A stretch of 64,000 bases of DNA, from positions 3,235,430 to 3,299,429 of the forward strand of contig CP030885.1 in the NCBI GenBank assembly GCA_006969625.1, given 5' to 3'. The position numbers and the translations under genes were made by a program. Every line of letters begins with the position of its first letter. Position 1 is the first letter of the stretch. This DNA comes from Rhodospirillaceae bacterium (GTDB lineage: Bacteria; Pseudomonadota; Alphaproteobacteria; Kiloniellales; DSM-21159). The notes under the pieces were generated by a model. The model searched no databases and was not told the origin of the DNA. It saw only the letters and a list, made by a program, of their open reading frames with translations. Positions 18,861-28,865 of the stretch are shown piece after piece.

Positions 18861-19200
18861 GGCGAGTCGCTCCTCAGCGGTTAATGGTCGCCCAAAGAAC
18901 AGGAGAGGCGCGGAGATTAGGCGCCATGCTGCAGTGCGTCAACGCGCGTTCCATGTGTTGGGCGCAAGGGAATCGCGCGGCATTCGCGGGGCTTCGTCCG
19001 CGCCATGCCGCCATTGCCGTAACACCCTTGGCCTGACGCCAAGGGCTAGCGCCGGTCGGGGACGAGGCGCTACCATGGGGTTTCGCGCGCAGCGGCCCTA
19101 GATCCGGATCGGTCTGCTTTCGTCCCTGCCCGTCGCAACGCCGTGGCCACGCGCAGCCAGCCGGCCCCGCTCCACCCCCACCGAAACGCCCGAACCGCCC
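18861..19200. promoter_or_regulatory. Divergent regulatory region between serC and the SLC13 transporter gene
   Basis: 340 bases separate two divergent starts. The only clear structure is a perfect 8-bp inverted repeat, CCCTTGGC, 5-nt loop, GCCAAGGG (19025-19045). It could be an operator or a leader hairpin; no gene ends nearby, so it is not a simple terminator. I could not define -35/-10 boxes with confidence, and no leader peptide or known riboswitch is apparent. Confidence 0.4.
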
Positions 19201-20988
19201 ATGCCGACGCCCGAACAGGTCCTGCTGTTCGCCATTCTCGCCGGTGCCCTGCTGCTCTTCGCGTGGGGGCGGCTGCGCTACGACCTGGTGGCGCTGCTCG
19301 CGCTGCTGGTCGCCGTGGTCGCGGGGCTGGTGCCGACCGACGTGGCCTTCGACGGGTTCGGCCATCCGGCGGTGATCACCGTCGCCGCTATCCTGATCCT
19401 GACGCGCGCGCTGCGCACCTCGGCCCTGGTCAACCTGATCTCCAGCCTGCTGAACCGCCTGAGCGCCTGGCCGAGCCTGCAGGTGCTGGCCCTGACGCTG
19501 ACCTGCGCGATCTGCTCGACCTTCATGAACAACGTCGGCGCCCTGGCGCTGCTGCTGCCTGTGGCGCTGGAGTTGGCCGGCAACGCCAAGCGCAGTCCCA
19601 GCACGCTGCTGATGCCGCTGTCCTTCGCCTCGCTGCTGGGCGGCCTGATCACCTTGATCGGCACGCCGCCCAACATCGTCATCGCCAGCCTGCGGGCGCG
19701 CGAAACCGGCGAGCCCTTCGCCATGTTCGACTTCGCGCCCGTCGGCCTGGTGGTGGCGCTCATCGGGCTGGCCTTCGTCGGCCTGCTCGGCTGGCGGCTG
19801 CTGCCCCAGCGCCTGCCGGCCCAGCCGCGCGCCGGCGACCGCCCGCTGGTGGAGATCGAGAACTACATCACCGAGGCACGCGTCCCGGCCAAGTCGGGTT
19901 TCGTCGGGCGGCGTTTGCTGGACATCGAGACGCTGGGCCAGGGCGACGTCTCGATCGTCGCCCTGGTGCGCCGCAAGGACCGCATCCTCGCGCCCTCCGG
20001 CTTCCTGCGCCTGCAGGCAGACGACATCCTGATCCTGGAGGCCGATCCGCAGGCGTTGCGACGGTTGGTAGAGAAGGCCGGGGTGGAGCTGGTCGGCGCC
20101 GGCGGCGTGCGCGCCGAGAGCCTGCGCAGCGAGCGGGTGGCGCTGATCGAGGCGGTGGTCACGCCCGGCTCGCGCCTGGAGGGCCGCACGGCCCGGTCCA
20201 TGCGCCTGCACACGCGATTCAACGTCAACCTGTTGGCAGTCTCGCGCCAGGGCGAGCGGATCTACGAACGGCTGGGGCAGGTGCACTTCCAGGCGGGCGA
20301 CGTGCTGCTGCTGCAGGGCGAGCGCGAGGCCATGCCGGAAACTTGCCAGTCGCTCGGCATCCTGCCGCTCGCCGAGCGCGGCCTGGAGATCGCCCGGCGC
20401 GGCGGCTCCTGGGGGGCGCTCGGGATCTTCGCCGGCGCCGTGGCCCTGACCGTCTCCGGCCTGCTGCCGCCTCACATCGCCTTTGCCATCGCCGCCGTCG
20501 GCGTGATCCTCAGCGGCGAGCTGCGCATGCGCGACGTGTACGAGTCGGTCGACTGGCCCATCATCGTCCTGCTGGGCGCCATGATCCCGGTCGGCCAGGC
20601 GCTGGAGACCACCGGCGGCTCCAGCATCATCGCCCAGCCGATCCTGGAACTGGGTGGAACCGCGCCCGCCTGGCTGATCCTCGGCCTCCTGATGTTGGTC
20701 ACAATGCTGCTCAGCGACGTCATGAACAACGCGGCGACCGCGGTGCTGATGGCGCCGATCGGCATCGAGATCGCTGCCGGCCTGGGCTACTCGGTCGACC
20801 CCTTCCTGATGGCCGTCGCGGTCGGCGCGTCCTCCACCTACCTGACGCCGATCGGCCACCAGTCGAACCTGCTGGTGATGGGACCCGGCGGCTATCGCTT
20901 CGGCGACTATGCCCGCATGGGCCTGCCGCTGGACCTGCTGATCCTGCTGGCGGCCGTGCCGACGATCCTGTTGATCTGGCCGGTGTAG
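19201..20988 (+). CDS. SLC13/DASS-family anion permease with internal RCK-C (TrkA-C) domains
   Basis: 595 residues. The first half has about six membrane helices with the transporter signature FMNNVGALALLLPVAL and ITLIGTPPNIVIAS. A cytoplasmic insert at about 210-395 carries two TrkA-C-type modules (GRRLLDIETLGQGD and GRTARSMRLHTRFNVNL). The second half repeats the permease fold (SDVMNNAATAVLMAP, with SSTYLTPIGHQSNLLVMGPGGY in parts). This layout is that of large DASS proteins related to sulfate, di/tricarboxylate or sulfonate uptake. The substrate cannot be set from sequence. No Shine-Dalgarno is evident before ATG 19201. Confidence 0.88.
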   Translation: MPTPEQVLLFAILAGALLLFAWGRLRYDLVALLALLVAVVAGLVPTDVAFDGFGHPAVITVAAILILTRALRTSALVNLISSLLNRLSAWPSLQVLALTLTCAICSTFMNNVGALALLLPVALELAGNAKRSPSTLLMPLSFASLLGGLITLIGTPPNIVIASLRARETGEPFAMFDFAPVGLVVALIGLAFVGLLGWRLLPQRLPAQPRAGDRPLVEIENYITEARVPAKSGFVGRRLLDIETLGQGDVSIVALVRRKDRILAPSGFLRLQADDILILEADPQALRRLVEKAGVELVGAGGVRAESLRSERVALIEAVVTPGSRLEGRTARSMRLHTRFNVNLLAVSRQGERIYERLGQVHFQAGDVLLLQGEREAMPETCQSLGILPLAERGLEIARRGGSWGALGIFAGAVALTVSGLLPPHIAFAIAAVGVILSGELRMRDVYESVDWPIIVLLGAMIPVGQALETTGGSSIIAQPILELGGTAPAWLILGLLMLVTMLLSDVMNNAATAVLMAPIGIEIAAGLGYSVDPFLMAVAVGASSTYLTPIGHQSNLLVMGPGGYRFGDYARMGLPLDLLILLAAVPTILLIWPV

Positions 20989-20997
20989 TTTGGCTCG

Positions 20998-21462
20998 TCA
21001 GATGTCGTTCGGGCGGCGGCGGAAGATCTGGGTCGCCAGCATGCTCATGACGGTCTCCCCGCGCTGATTGAGCGTGGCGTAGTGGAGCTTGACGATGCCG
21101 CGATCGGGCTTGGAGGCGCTGGCGCGCGCCTCGGTCACCGCCGCCTCGACATGCAGCGTGTCGCCCGGGCGGACCGGCGCCAGCCAGCGCACCTCCTCCA
21201 TGCCGGGTGAGCCGAGCGAGCAGTTCAGCCAGACGTTCTCCTGCACCACCAGCCGGAAGCTGACCAGCAGGGTCTGGAAGCCGCTGGCGATCAGCCCGCC
21301 ATAGCCCCAGTCGGCCGCCGCCTCGAGGTCCAGATGAAAGGGTTGCGGGTCCCACTGCCAGGCGAAGTCGAGGATCTGCGCTTCGCTGAGAGTGGCGCCG
21401 CGGGTTCGAAAGGCGCGGCCGACGGGGAAGTCCTCGAAGAAGGGGCCTTGGGGATCGATCAC
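20998..21462 (-). CDS. MaoC-family (R)-hydratase-like hotdog protein
   Basis: 154 residues when started at GTG 21462, with AGGGAC about 10 nt upstream; the frame is open to 21564 but that would overlap the DUF1127 gene. The start gives IDPQGPFFEDFPVGRAF, the common beginning of MaoC dehydratases. DFAWQWDPQPFHLD holds the hydratase-2 Asp/His positions, and the following YGGLIASGFQTL is the hotdog helix. MaoC proteins hydrate enoyl-CoA or act on related thioesters. No partner gene is adjacent, so the substrate is unknown. Confidence 0.82.
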   Translation of the reverse strand: MIDPQGPFFEDFPVGRAFRTRGATLSEAQILDFAWQWDPQPFHLDLEAAADWGYGGLIASGFQTLLVSFRLVVQENVWLNCSLGSPGMEEVRWLAPVRPGDTLHVEAAVTEARASASKPDRGIVKLHYATLNQRGETVMSMLATQIFRRRPNDI

Positions 21463-21544
21463 CGGCGCGATGTCCCTGCTCTGGAAGTCGGTTCGGCGAC
21501 GCAGGTTAGGGAAAACGCCCGTCACCGCAAGCGCGGCGCAGCCG

Positions 21545-21775
21545 TTACTTGCGGCCGTCCACATAATCCAGCAGGTCCCGCCGGCTGACGCCCATGTCGC
21601 GCAGCAGCCGCTCGTCCATCTCCAGCACGGCTTGGCGCTCTTCGTAGCGGCGCTGCCAGTCCAGCAGGTGGTCGAGGAGTTGCCGAAGCAGCGAGCGCCT
21701 GGGGCCGAGCAAACCGGCCCGGCGATGCGCGACTCGGCCGAAAGCGGGTCTCTGGGTCTCGTCGAAGCCTTGCAT
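21545..21775 (-). CDS. DUF1127 family small protein
   Basis: 76 residues from ATG 21775, with AGGAGA eight or so bases upstream. The C-terminal half carries the YjiS-like motif (EMDERLLRDMGVSRRDLL), a short Arg-rich helical domain common in alphaproteobacteria. The N-terminal half is basic with a helical RQLLDHLLDWQRRYEER. In other alphaproteobacteria such small proteins have been linked to RNA binding and to phosphate or stress physiology; the role here is not known. One of three related small genes in a 2.3-kb stretch. Confidence 0.85.
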   Translation of the reverse strand: MQGFDETQRPAFGRVAHRRAGLLGPRRSLLRQLLDHLLDWQRRYEERQAVLEMDERLLRDMGVSRRDLLDYVDGRK

Positions 21776-21888
21776 GGATGTCGTCTCCTTCCGCATCTCT
21801 CAGCCCGCTACCAGGCGACTGGGAAGGAGAGGCTAGGCGGTGCAGACCCACCGCTCTATCCGCGGTTTGTCTCCGAAGCTTGCGAGTT

Positions 21889-22059
21889 TCACACTCGCGG
21901 CCTCTGCCGCGATGCCGTCGGCCGCGCGCGTGCCGGGACGACGGCCTGCAGCAGGCGGCGCACAGCGGAGGGCCGCCGCGGCTGGGCGGGCGCGTTGCGC
22001 AGCCGCGGCGCGCTGCGGGCAACGTGCAACGAATCTTCGATATTGGACATGTAGGTCAT
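21889..22059 (-). CDS. Very small basic protein, possibly a shortened DUF1127 relative
   Basis: 56 codons from ATG 22059 (or 53 from ATG 22050) with GGAGCGGAGACC immediately upstream, a good ribosome site. The peptide starts MTYMSNIEDSLHVARSAP and becomes Arg/Pro-rich. The opening resembles, from memory, the N-terminus of longer DUF1127 proteins, but the DERxLxDxG core is missing. It may be a truncated paralogue or an unrelated small protein. The start region is AT-richer than the rest. Confidence 0.4.
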   Translation of the reverse strand: MTYMSNIEDSLHVARSAPRLRNAPAQPRRPSAVRRLLQAVVPARARPTASRQRPRV

Positions 22060-22128
22060 GGTCTCCGCTCCGATATCCGCTGCCGCAATCTGGTGTCGCA
22101 GCAGATATCGGGCGGCAGAGCTCACCGC

Positions 22129-22148
22129 GCTGTGAGTCGGCTCACAGC
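22129..22148 (-). terminator. Hairpin at the end of the PhzF-GNAT operon
   Basis: A perfect 8-bp stem GCTGTGAG, TCGG loop, CTCACAGC overlaps the stop codon of the GNAT gene (22142-22144). A stable tetraloop hairpin here could end the transcript or protect its 3' end. There is no T tract downstream, so it is a weak terminator call. Confidence 0.4.
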
Positions 22149-22687
22149 CCGGCGACGGGCGGCGCGACACGTGGCACCGCCTGCGTGTCGTCAGCACCTG
22201 TTCCGCCGGGCAGGTCCAGGCCGAAACACACGGTGCCTGGAATCGGGTGATCGGCGTAGGGCGGGATCGGTCGGAAGTCGAGCCGACGGTAGAGCGCGAT
22301 GGCGGCGTCCAGATGCTCGAGCGTATCCAGCACCATTCGACGATAGCCCTGGCTGACGGCGTGGCCGATCGCCGCCTCGGCCAGCTTCCGGCCCCAGCCG
22401 CCGCCACGCGCCGGTGCCTCGACCCACAGGCGCTTGAGCTCGCAGGTGCCCGCGAGGCCGAGCGGTCGCAGCCCGACGCAGCCAAGCGCCCGACTGGCGC
22501 CATCGCACAGCAGCCAGAGGCCTCCGCGCGGCGCGGCGTAGGCGCCCGGTAAGGCCGCGAGCTCGCCCTCGAAGTCCTCGAAGCAGAGGTCGACCGCCAG
22601 CCACTCGGCATAGCGCACGAAAAGCCGGCGCACCGTCTCGGCATCCTCGGGCCAGCGCGCCGACTCGATCTCAAGCGGGGACGTCAA
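22142..22687 (-). CDS. GNAT-family N-acetyltransferase
   Basis: 181 residues with the acetyl-CoA binding region visible: CELKRLWVEAPARGGGWGRKLAEAAI (motif A; Arg/Gly pyrophosphate loop GGGWGRKL) at about 83-108, then TLEHLDAAIALYRRLDF, the C-terminal GNAT signature. The start ATG at 22687 overlaps the end of the PhzF gene by 17 bases, so the two are translated from one message. The acetyl acceptor is unknown; the context with PhzF suggests a small-molecule role. Confidence 0.85.
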   Translation of the reverse strand: MTSPLEIESARWPEDAETVRRLFVRYAEWLAVDLCFEDFEGELAALPGAYAAPRGGLWLLCDGASRALGCVGLRPLGLAGTCELKRLWVEAPARGGGWGRKLAEAAIGHAVSQGYRRMVLDTLEHLDAAIALYRRLDFRPIPPYADHPIPGTVCFGLDLPGGTGADDTQAVPRVAPPVAGL

Positions 22688-23498
22688 TGCTTCCCTCCAG
22701 ATAGAAGGCGGCCGAGCCGCGCAGCTCGACGCGGTCGCCCCGCAGCCGGCACGCCAGCTTGCCGAGCCGCGGTGAGACCTGGCGGGCGACCAGCTCGTCG
22801 CGGCCGAGCTTCGCCGCCCAATAGGGCTGCAGGATCGCGTGGGCCGAGCCGGTCACCGGGTCTTCGGGGATACCGGCCTTGGGAGAGAAATAGCGCGATA
22901 CGTAGTCGCAGGGCACTTCGCCCTCCGGGCCGCCGACATCCGGCCCGGGCGCCGTGACGATCAGCCCGCCGCGCTCGAGGAGGGCGATCTTCGCCAAGTC
23001 GGGCGCCACCGCGCGGACGGTCGCGGCGTCGGCCAGGACGGCCAGGTTCTTGTCGGCCCGCAGCACCTCGAGCGGCGCGACGCCGAGGGCCGCGGTGCAG
23101 ACGCCGCCGTCGTCGAAGGGCTGCGGCGGACTCGCCGGGAGGTCCATGGCCAAGCCGCCGCCGTCGCCCGCCCGGCGCACCTCCAGCCAGCCGCTGCGCG
23201 TATGGAAGCGCACCGCCTCGGCCTCTGGGGTCAGCCGCTCGAGCAGCAGCGCGCCGGTGGCCAGGGTGGCGTGGCCGCAAAGATCGACCTCGACGGCCGG
23301 GGTGAACCAGCGCAAATCGTAGGCGTTCGTCTCGGCCGAGCGCGCCACGTAGAAGGCCGTCTCCGAGAGATTGTTCTCCAGGGCGATCGCCTGCAGCGTC
23401 GCGTCCGGCAACCAGGACTCGAGCGGCACGACGGCGGCCGGGTTGCCGCCGAAGATCCGGTCGGTGAAGGCGTCGAGCTGGTAGATCGGGAGCTGCAT
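22671..23498 (-). CDS. PhzF-family isomerase-like protein
   Basis: 275 residues, the normal length of the family. It begins with the conserved QLPIYQLDAFTDRIFGGNPAAVV. The catalytic-type Glu is in LENNLSETAF (Glu around 45), and DLCGHATLA is the second signature. GIPEDPVTGSAH matches the second lobe. PhzF catalyses an isomerisation in phenazine synthesis, but most members of this family act on unknown small molecules and no phenazine genes are nearby. Start ATG 23498. Overlaps the downstream GNAT gene by 17 bp. Confidence 0.9.
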   Translation of the reverse strand: MQLPIYQLDAFTDRIFGGNPAAVVPLESWLPDATLQAIALENNLSETAFYVARSAETNAYDLRWFTPAVEVDLCGHATLATGALLLERLTPEAEAVRFHTRSGWLEVRRAGDGGGLAMDLPASPPQPFDDGGVCTAALGVAPLEVLRADKNLAVLADAATVRAVAPDLAKIALLERGGLIVTAPGPDVGGPEGEVPCDYVSRYFSPKAGIPEDPVTGSAHAILQPYWAAKLGRDELVARQVSPRLGKLACRLRGDRVELRGSAAFYLEGSIDVPA

Positions 23499-23537
23499 TG
23501 CCCTACATCGTCCACTTCGATCGGAAAATTGTCACCA

Positions 23538-23774
23538 TTACGGCAGCCAAAAAGGCTTGCGGCTTTCCCGCTCGACGTCACGCCGCGACAGGCCCATGTC
23601 GCGCAGCAGTCGCTCGTCCAATTCGGCCAGAGCTGTGCGCTCGGCGGCGCGCGACTGCCACAGCATGAGGCGCTCCAAGGCGCGCCGCAAGAGCCCGAAT
23701 CGCCGCCCACCATGCATTCGACCGCCGCCGAGGCTGTGCGCCCGTCCGCGCAGCAGGGCACTCAGGGTACTCAT
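23538..23774 (-). CDS. DUF1127 family small protein
   Basis: 78 residues with the C-terminal LDERLLRDMGLSRRDVE motif. The N-terminal half is Arg/Gly-rich, with a helical LLRRALERLMLWQSRAAERTAL. It is the second clear DUF1127 copy in this region and lies 40 bases upstream of the phzF start on the same strand; its upstream region is shared with the divergent MocR gene. The shared leader DNA is AT-richer and probably holds both promoters. Confidence 0.85.
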   Translation of the reverse strand: MSTLSALLRGRAHSLGGGRMHGGRRFGLLRRALERLMLWQSRAAERTALAELDERLLRDMGLSRRDVERESRKPFWLP

Positions 23775-23869
23775 CGCTCTCTCCTCTGGCCAAAGCGGCC
23801 ATCAAGACAATCGTCGCAACAGCGAGATTGCGCTTGCACACAATCCGCTTCAATGTCTTTATTGTGCCC

Positions 23870-25276
23870 ATGACAAGTTGGATGCCTACCTTGCGCTCGG
23901 ACGTGCCGCGCTACCTCGCCATCGCCGAGGCGCTGGCCGGCGACATGCAGGCCGGCCGGCTGCCGGCCGGCAGCAAGCTGCCGACCCACCGCGACCTCGC
24001 GTTTCGCCTGGGCGTCACCGTCGGCACGGTGACGCGGGCCTATGCGGAGGCCGAGCGGCGCGGTCTGGTGATCGGCGAGGTCGGGCGCGGCACCTTCGTG
24101 CGCGCGCAGGTGCCCGATGCGCCGCCGAGCGCCTATCCCGGCGACAAAGGCGGCAGGGCCGAGGGCCTCCTGGATCTCTCGATGAACCTGCCGGCCTCGC
24201 CCTGCGAGCCCGAGGCCGTGCCGGACACGCTGGCCGCCGTCGCGCAAGACCCGCAGGCGCGCCACCTCTTCGGCTATACCGGAACGCTCGGCCTGCCGGC
24301 GCACCGCCGCATGGGCGCGGACTGGCTGGCGCGCACGGGTCTCGAGGTTGCGCCGGAGGGCGTCGTCCCCACGCTCGGCGCCCAGCACGCCATGTTCCTG
24401 GCCTGCGCGGCCGTGACCGAGCCGGGCGACGCCCTGCTGGTCGAGGAGTCGACCTTTTACGGGATCAAGGCGGTCGCCCGGACGCTGGGCCTGCGCCTGA
24501 TCGGCGTCGCCACCGACCGGCACGGCTTGGAGCCGGCGGCGCTCGACGCGGCGGTGCGGGCAAGCGGCGCGCGCGCGCTCTACGCCGTGCCGACCTTCCA
24601 GAACCCGACCACCAGCGTGATGCCGCAAAACCGGCGCGACGAGATCGCCGAGGTCTGCAGGCGGCAGGGCGTGACGGTGATCGAGGACGACATCTACAGC
24701 TTCCTGCTCGATCCGGCGCCGCTGCCGCTGGCTGCCCGGCTGCCCGACCAGGCGATGGTCTTCACCTCGCTGTCGAAGTCGATCGCCCCGGCGCTGCGCG
24801 TCGGCTGGCTGGCGGCACCGGAGCAGTGGATCGAGCGCATCACCGCGGCGGCGCGGGCGACCACGATCATGCCCAACCCGCTGATGCAGGAGACCGCCCG
24901 GCGGCTGATCGAGAGCGGCACCGCCGACCGGCTGGCGGCAGGCCAGCGCGCCGAAGCGGCCGCGCGCCAGGAGCTGGTCGCGCGCATCCTCCGCCGCACG
25001 AACTCGGGGGCCACCGTAACGACGCACCCGAATTCGTTCCACGTCTGGCTGCAGTTGCCGCCGGACTGGCGCACGGAGGCCTTCGTCTCCGCCGCGCGGC
25101 GGCGGGGGGTGGCCGTCGCCGCCGGCGAGGTCTTCTCGGTCGGCCGGGTGCCCGGCCCGCCGGCGGTGCGCATCTGCCTGGCGGCCGCGCCGGACCGCGC
25201 GGGGCTGGAGCGGGGTCTGAGCACACTGGCCGGCCTGCTGACGGAGCAGCCGGCGCTGGAGATCCCGCTGGTCTAG
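23870..25276 (+). CDS. MocR-type transcriptional regulator (GntR wHTH fused to aminotransferase fold)
   Basis: 468 residues from ATG 23870; an ATG at 23882 is a close alternative. The first 80 residues are a GntR winged helix (LPTHRDLAFRLGVTVGTVTRAYAEAERRG in two parts: LPTHRDLAFRLG, VTVGTVTRAY). The rest is an aminotransferase class I fold with PTFQNPTTSVMP, the PLP Asp/Tyr region IEDDIYSFL and the Schiff-base Lys in SLSKSIAPALRVGW. MocR proteins sense PLP or amino compounds and usually regulate a divergent neighbour, here the DUF1127-phzF-GNAT side. A short inverted repeat TTGT-N7-ACAA (23862-23876) overlaps the start. Confidence 0.9.
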   Translation: MTSWMPTLRSDVPRYLAIAEALAGDMQAGRLPAGSKLPTHRDLAFRLGVTVGTVTRAYAEAERRGLVIGEVGRGTFVRAQVPDAPPSAYPGDKGGRAEGLLDLSMNLPASPCEPEAVPDTLAAVAQDPQARHLFGYTGTLGLPAHRRMGADWLARTGLEVAPEGVVPTLGAQHAMFLACAAVTEPGDALLVEESTFYGIKAVARTLGLRLIGVATDRHGLEPAALDAAVRASGARALYAVPTFQNPTTSVMPQNRRDEIAEVCRRQGVTVIEDDIYSFLLDPAPLPLAARLPDQAMVFTSLSKSIAPALRVGWLAAPEQWIERITAAARATTIMPNPLMQETARRLIESGTADRLAAGQRAEAAARQELVARILRRTNSGATVTTHPNSFHVWLQLPPDWRTEAFVSAARRRGVAVAAGEVFSVGRVPGPPAVRICLAAAPDRAGLERGLSTLAGLLTEQPALEIPLV

Positions 25277-26089
25277 CTAGACCCCGAAGGATCGGACCGT
25301 GTGGCCATGATTCACCGGCCCGTGGCCCTGTCCTAGCCCCGGCGCCGTCCGCAGGGCTGTGTAGAGATAGGCACGGGCACGGCCGACGGAGTCCTCCAAA
25401 CCCAGCCCGTAGGCCAGCCCCGCGGCGATCGCCGAGGCCAGGGTGCAGCCGGTGCCGTGGGTGCTGCGGGTCTCCACCCGCGGCCCCTCGAAGATCTTTT
25501 CGCCGCCCTCTGTGACCAGCACGTCGCGCAGCGTCTCACCCTCCAGGTGGCCGCCCTTCAGCAGCACCGCCTCGGGCCCCATAGACCGCAGCATCCGCGC
25601 GGCCTGCAGCATGCCGTCGAGGTCGTGGATCTCCAGGCCGGTCAGCTTCGCCGCCTCCGGCACGTTCGGCGTCATCAAGGTGGCCAGCAGCGGCAGGCGC
25701 CGCGTCAGGGTCTGCACCGCCGCCGGCTCCAGCAGGTCGTGGCCGCTGGCGGAGACCATGACCGGATCGACGACGACGGGCACGTTTCGGCAGCGCGCCT
25801 CCAGCACGTCGGCAACCGTATCGATGACGGCCGAGGAGTGCAGCATGCCGGTCTTCACCGCATCGGTGCCTATGTCGTCGAGCACGGCCTCCATCTGCTG
25901 GCGGATGAAGCCTGGCTCGACCGGGAAGACGCCGCGCACTTCGAGCGTATTCTGGGCGGTCAGCGCGGTGATCGCCGTGGTGGCGTAGGCGCCCAGGGCC
26001 ATGCAGCTCTTCAGGTCCGCTTGAATGCCGGCGCCGCCGCCGGAATCGGAGCCGGCGACAATAAGGACACGCCCCTGCTGTATACTCAA
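25277..26089 (-). CDS. thiD: Hydroxymethylpyrimidine/phosphomethylpyrimidine kinase
   Basis: A 270-residue ribokinase-fold kinase of thiamine synthesis, phosphorylating HMP and HMP-P. It carries VLIVAGSDSGGGAGIQADLK at the N-terminus (in two parts) and the anion-hole motif THGTGCTLASAIAA. The best start is TTG 26089, with GAGGG three bases before ATC-TTG; no ATG or GTG is suitably placed and upstream extension would enter glmM. It follows glmM by 25 bases, so it is probably in the folP-glmM-thiD message. The stop codon abuts that of the convergent MocR gene with no gap. Confidence 0.92.
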   Translation of the reverse strand: MSIQQGRVLIVAGSDSGGGAGIQADLKSCMALGAYATTAITALTAQNTLEVRGVFPVEPGFIRQQMEAVLDDIGTDAVKTGMLHSSAVIDTVADVLEARCRNVPVVVDPVMVSASGHDLLEPAAVQTLTRRLPLLATLMTPNVPEAAKLTGLEIHDLDGMLQAARMLRSMGPEAVLLKGGHLEGETLRDVLVTEGGEKIFEGPRVETRSTHGTGCTLASAIAAGLAYGLGLEDSVGRARAYLYTALRTAPGLGQGHGPVNHGHTVRSFGV

Positions 26090-26114
26090 GATCCCTCCCC
26101 TGCTTCGCGCCGGT

Positions 26115-27473
<1,359 letters not shown>

Positions 27474-27564
27474 CACTGAACGTCCAGAAACGGGCGAATC
27501 GCGAGCGGTTCTGCGGTCGGTTTCCAGCCTTATAGCAAAGCGAGGCCGTATGCAGGCAAATCCC

Positions 27565-28602
27565 TTAGCCGATTGCGTCGGCCTCCGCCTCGGCCACCGC
27601 CTCGAACACGGCGAGCGCCTGCAGCGTTTCGGGTACGTCGTGCACGCGCAGGATCTGGGCGCCGCGATGGACGCCGGCGAGCGCGGCCGCAAGGCTGCCG
27701 GGCAGGCGGTTCTTCGCCGCCTTGGCCGCTGGCGAGGTGTCGATGCGGCCGATGAAGGACTTGCGCGAGACGCCGAGCAGCAGCGGGCAGCCGAGCCCGT
27801 GGAACAGCGCCAGGCGGTCGAGCAGCAGCAGGTTGTGTTCCAGGGTCTTGCCGAAGCCGATGCCGGGATCGACGGCGACGGCGCTTCGGCTCAGCCCGGC
27901 GTCCAGGCAGGCGGCGATGCGCCCCTCCAGAAAGTCGAAGACGTCGAGGGCGACGTCCTCGTAGGTGGGGTTGCGCTGCATGGTCTGCGGCTCGCCCTGC
28001 ATGTGCATCAGCACGACGGGCACCTGCAGCTCGGCGACCGTGGCCAAGCTCTCCGGATCGCCGGTCAGCGCCGTGACGTCGTTGACCAGGCAGGCCCCCG
28101 CCGCCACCGCCAGACGCATCACCTCCGCGTGCCGCGTATCGATGGAGACCCGGCAGCCCGCCTTCGCCAGGGCCTCGACCACGGGCAGCACCCGGCGCAG
28201 CTCCTCGGCCAGCGTCACCGGCGCGGCGCCCGGCCGGGTCGATTCGCCGCCGACATCGAGGAAGGCGGCGCCGGCTTCGGCCATCGCCAAGCCGTCGTCG
28301 ATGGCACGGGCGGCGTCCAGACGGTCGCCGCCGTCGGAGAAGCTGTCCGGCGTGACGTTGAGAACGCCCATGACGCAAGGTCGGTCCATCGGCACTCCGG
28401 CGAAGGGTGGACGGGGCGCCCCTAGGAGTGCGGCCCGCCCGGCCAGTTCCTCCGGCAGTGCACTTGGGTCGACCGGCAGCGCCGGGCCGCTGCGCGACAG
28501 GCGATCCGCCGCCGCCGCCCAAAGGCGCCCGGCGACCGGCAGTCCGCCGGGCACGGGACGGCGCCCGAGTGCGCGCGGCAAGAGGTAGCGGTCGGCGGTC
28601 AT
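27565..28602 (-). CDS. folP: Dihydropteroate synthase
   Basis: A 345-residue enzyme joining p-aminobenzoate to dihydropterin pyrophosphate in folate synthesis. The core has [16 protein letters not shown] (pterin site), GGESTRPGA, and the later [13 protein letters not shown] and SRKSF. The first 75 residues before the barrel are an N-terminal extension seen in several alphaproteobacterial homologues. Start ATG 28602. In related genomes folP usually follows ftsH; here the tetR-aidB pair lies between them on the opposite strand. Confidence 0.95.
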   Translation of the reverse strand: MTADRYLLPRALGRRPVPGGLPVAGRLWAAAADRLSRSGPALPVDPSALPEELAGRAALLGAPRPPFAGVPMDRPCVMGVLNVTPDSFSDGGDRLDAARAIDDGLAMAEAGAAFLDVGGESTRPGAAPVTLAEELRRVLPVVEALAKAGCRVSIDTRHAEVMRLAVAAGACLVNDVTALTGDPESLATVAELQVPVVLMHMQGEPQTMQRNPTYEDVALDVFDFLEGRIAACLDAGLSRSAVAVDPGIGFGKTLEHNLLLLDRLALFHGLGCPLLLGVSRKSFIGRIDTSPAAKAAKNRLPGSLAAALAGVHRGAQILRVHDVPETLQALAVFEAVAEAEADAIG

Positions 28603-28830
28603 TCGAGAAGCCTGGCCTCGTTGCGGGAATGGACTTGGCCGTGGCGTAGCGAAGTTGCTCTGCCGCGTCCAGAGCCGCACCGGGGTCGCCCGGCCTCGTG
28701 CCCTGGCCCGCGCGCGCCGCACCACGCGGGGCAAGCCGGCCGCTCTCTCCGCGCTTGCCGTGCCGAAGCCCTGCCCCTCGCGGCGGAAAATCGCCCGACG
28801 CCGTCCACGGGGAGGCAGCGAGCGAGAAAA

Positions 28831-28846
28831 TTGAATTCGAATTCAA
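28831..28846. promoter_or_regulatory. Perfect 16-bp palindromic operator in the tetR-aidB promoter
   Basis: TTGAATTCGAATTCAA is an exact palindrome 20 bases before the tetR start. Its first six bases can act as a -35 (TTGAAT), with TATACG (28852-28857) as a -10 at 15-bp spacing, so a bound dimer would block the promoter. TetR-family regulators typically repress their own operon through such a site. The stretch is sharply AT-rich against its GC-rich surroundings. Confidence 0.7.
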
Positions 28847-28865
28847 GTTCATATACGCTGCCACA

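Noticed and set aside
22671-23498. Phenazine biosynthesis locus
   Set aside because: PhzF alone is present; the family is mostly non-phenazine and no other phz genes are here.
28698-28865. Upstream extension of the TetR frame
   Set aside because: It would translate the promoter and operator palindrome; ATG 28866 fits the TetR family length.
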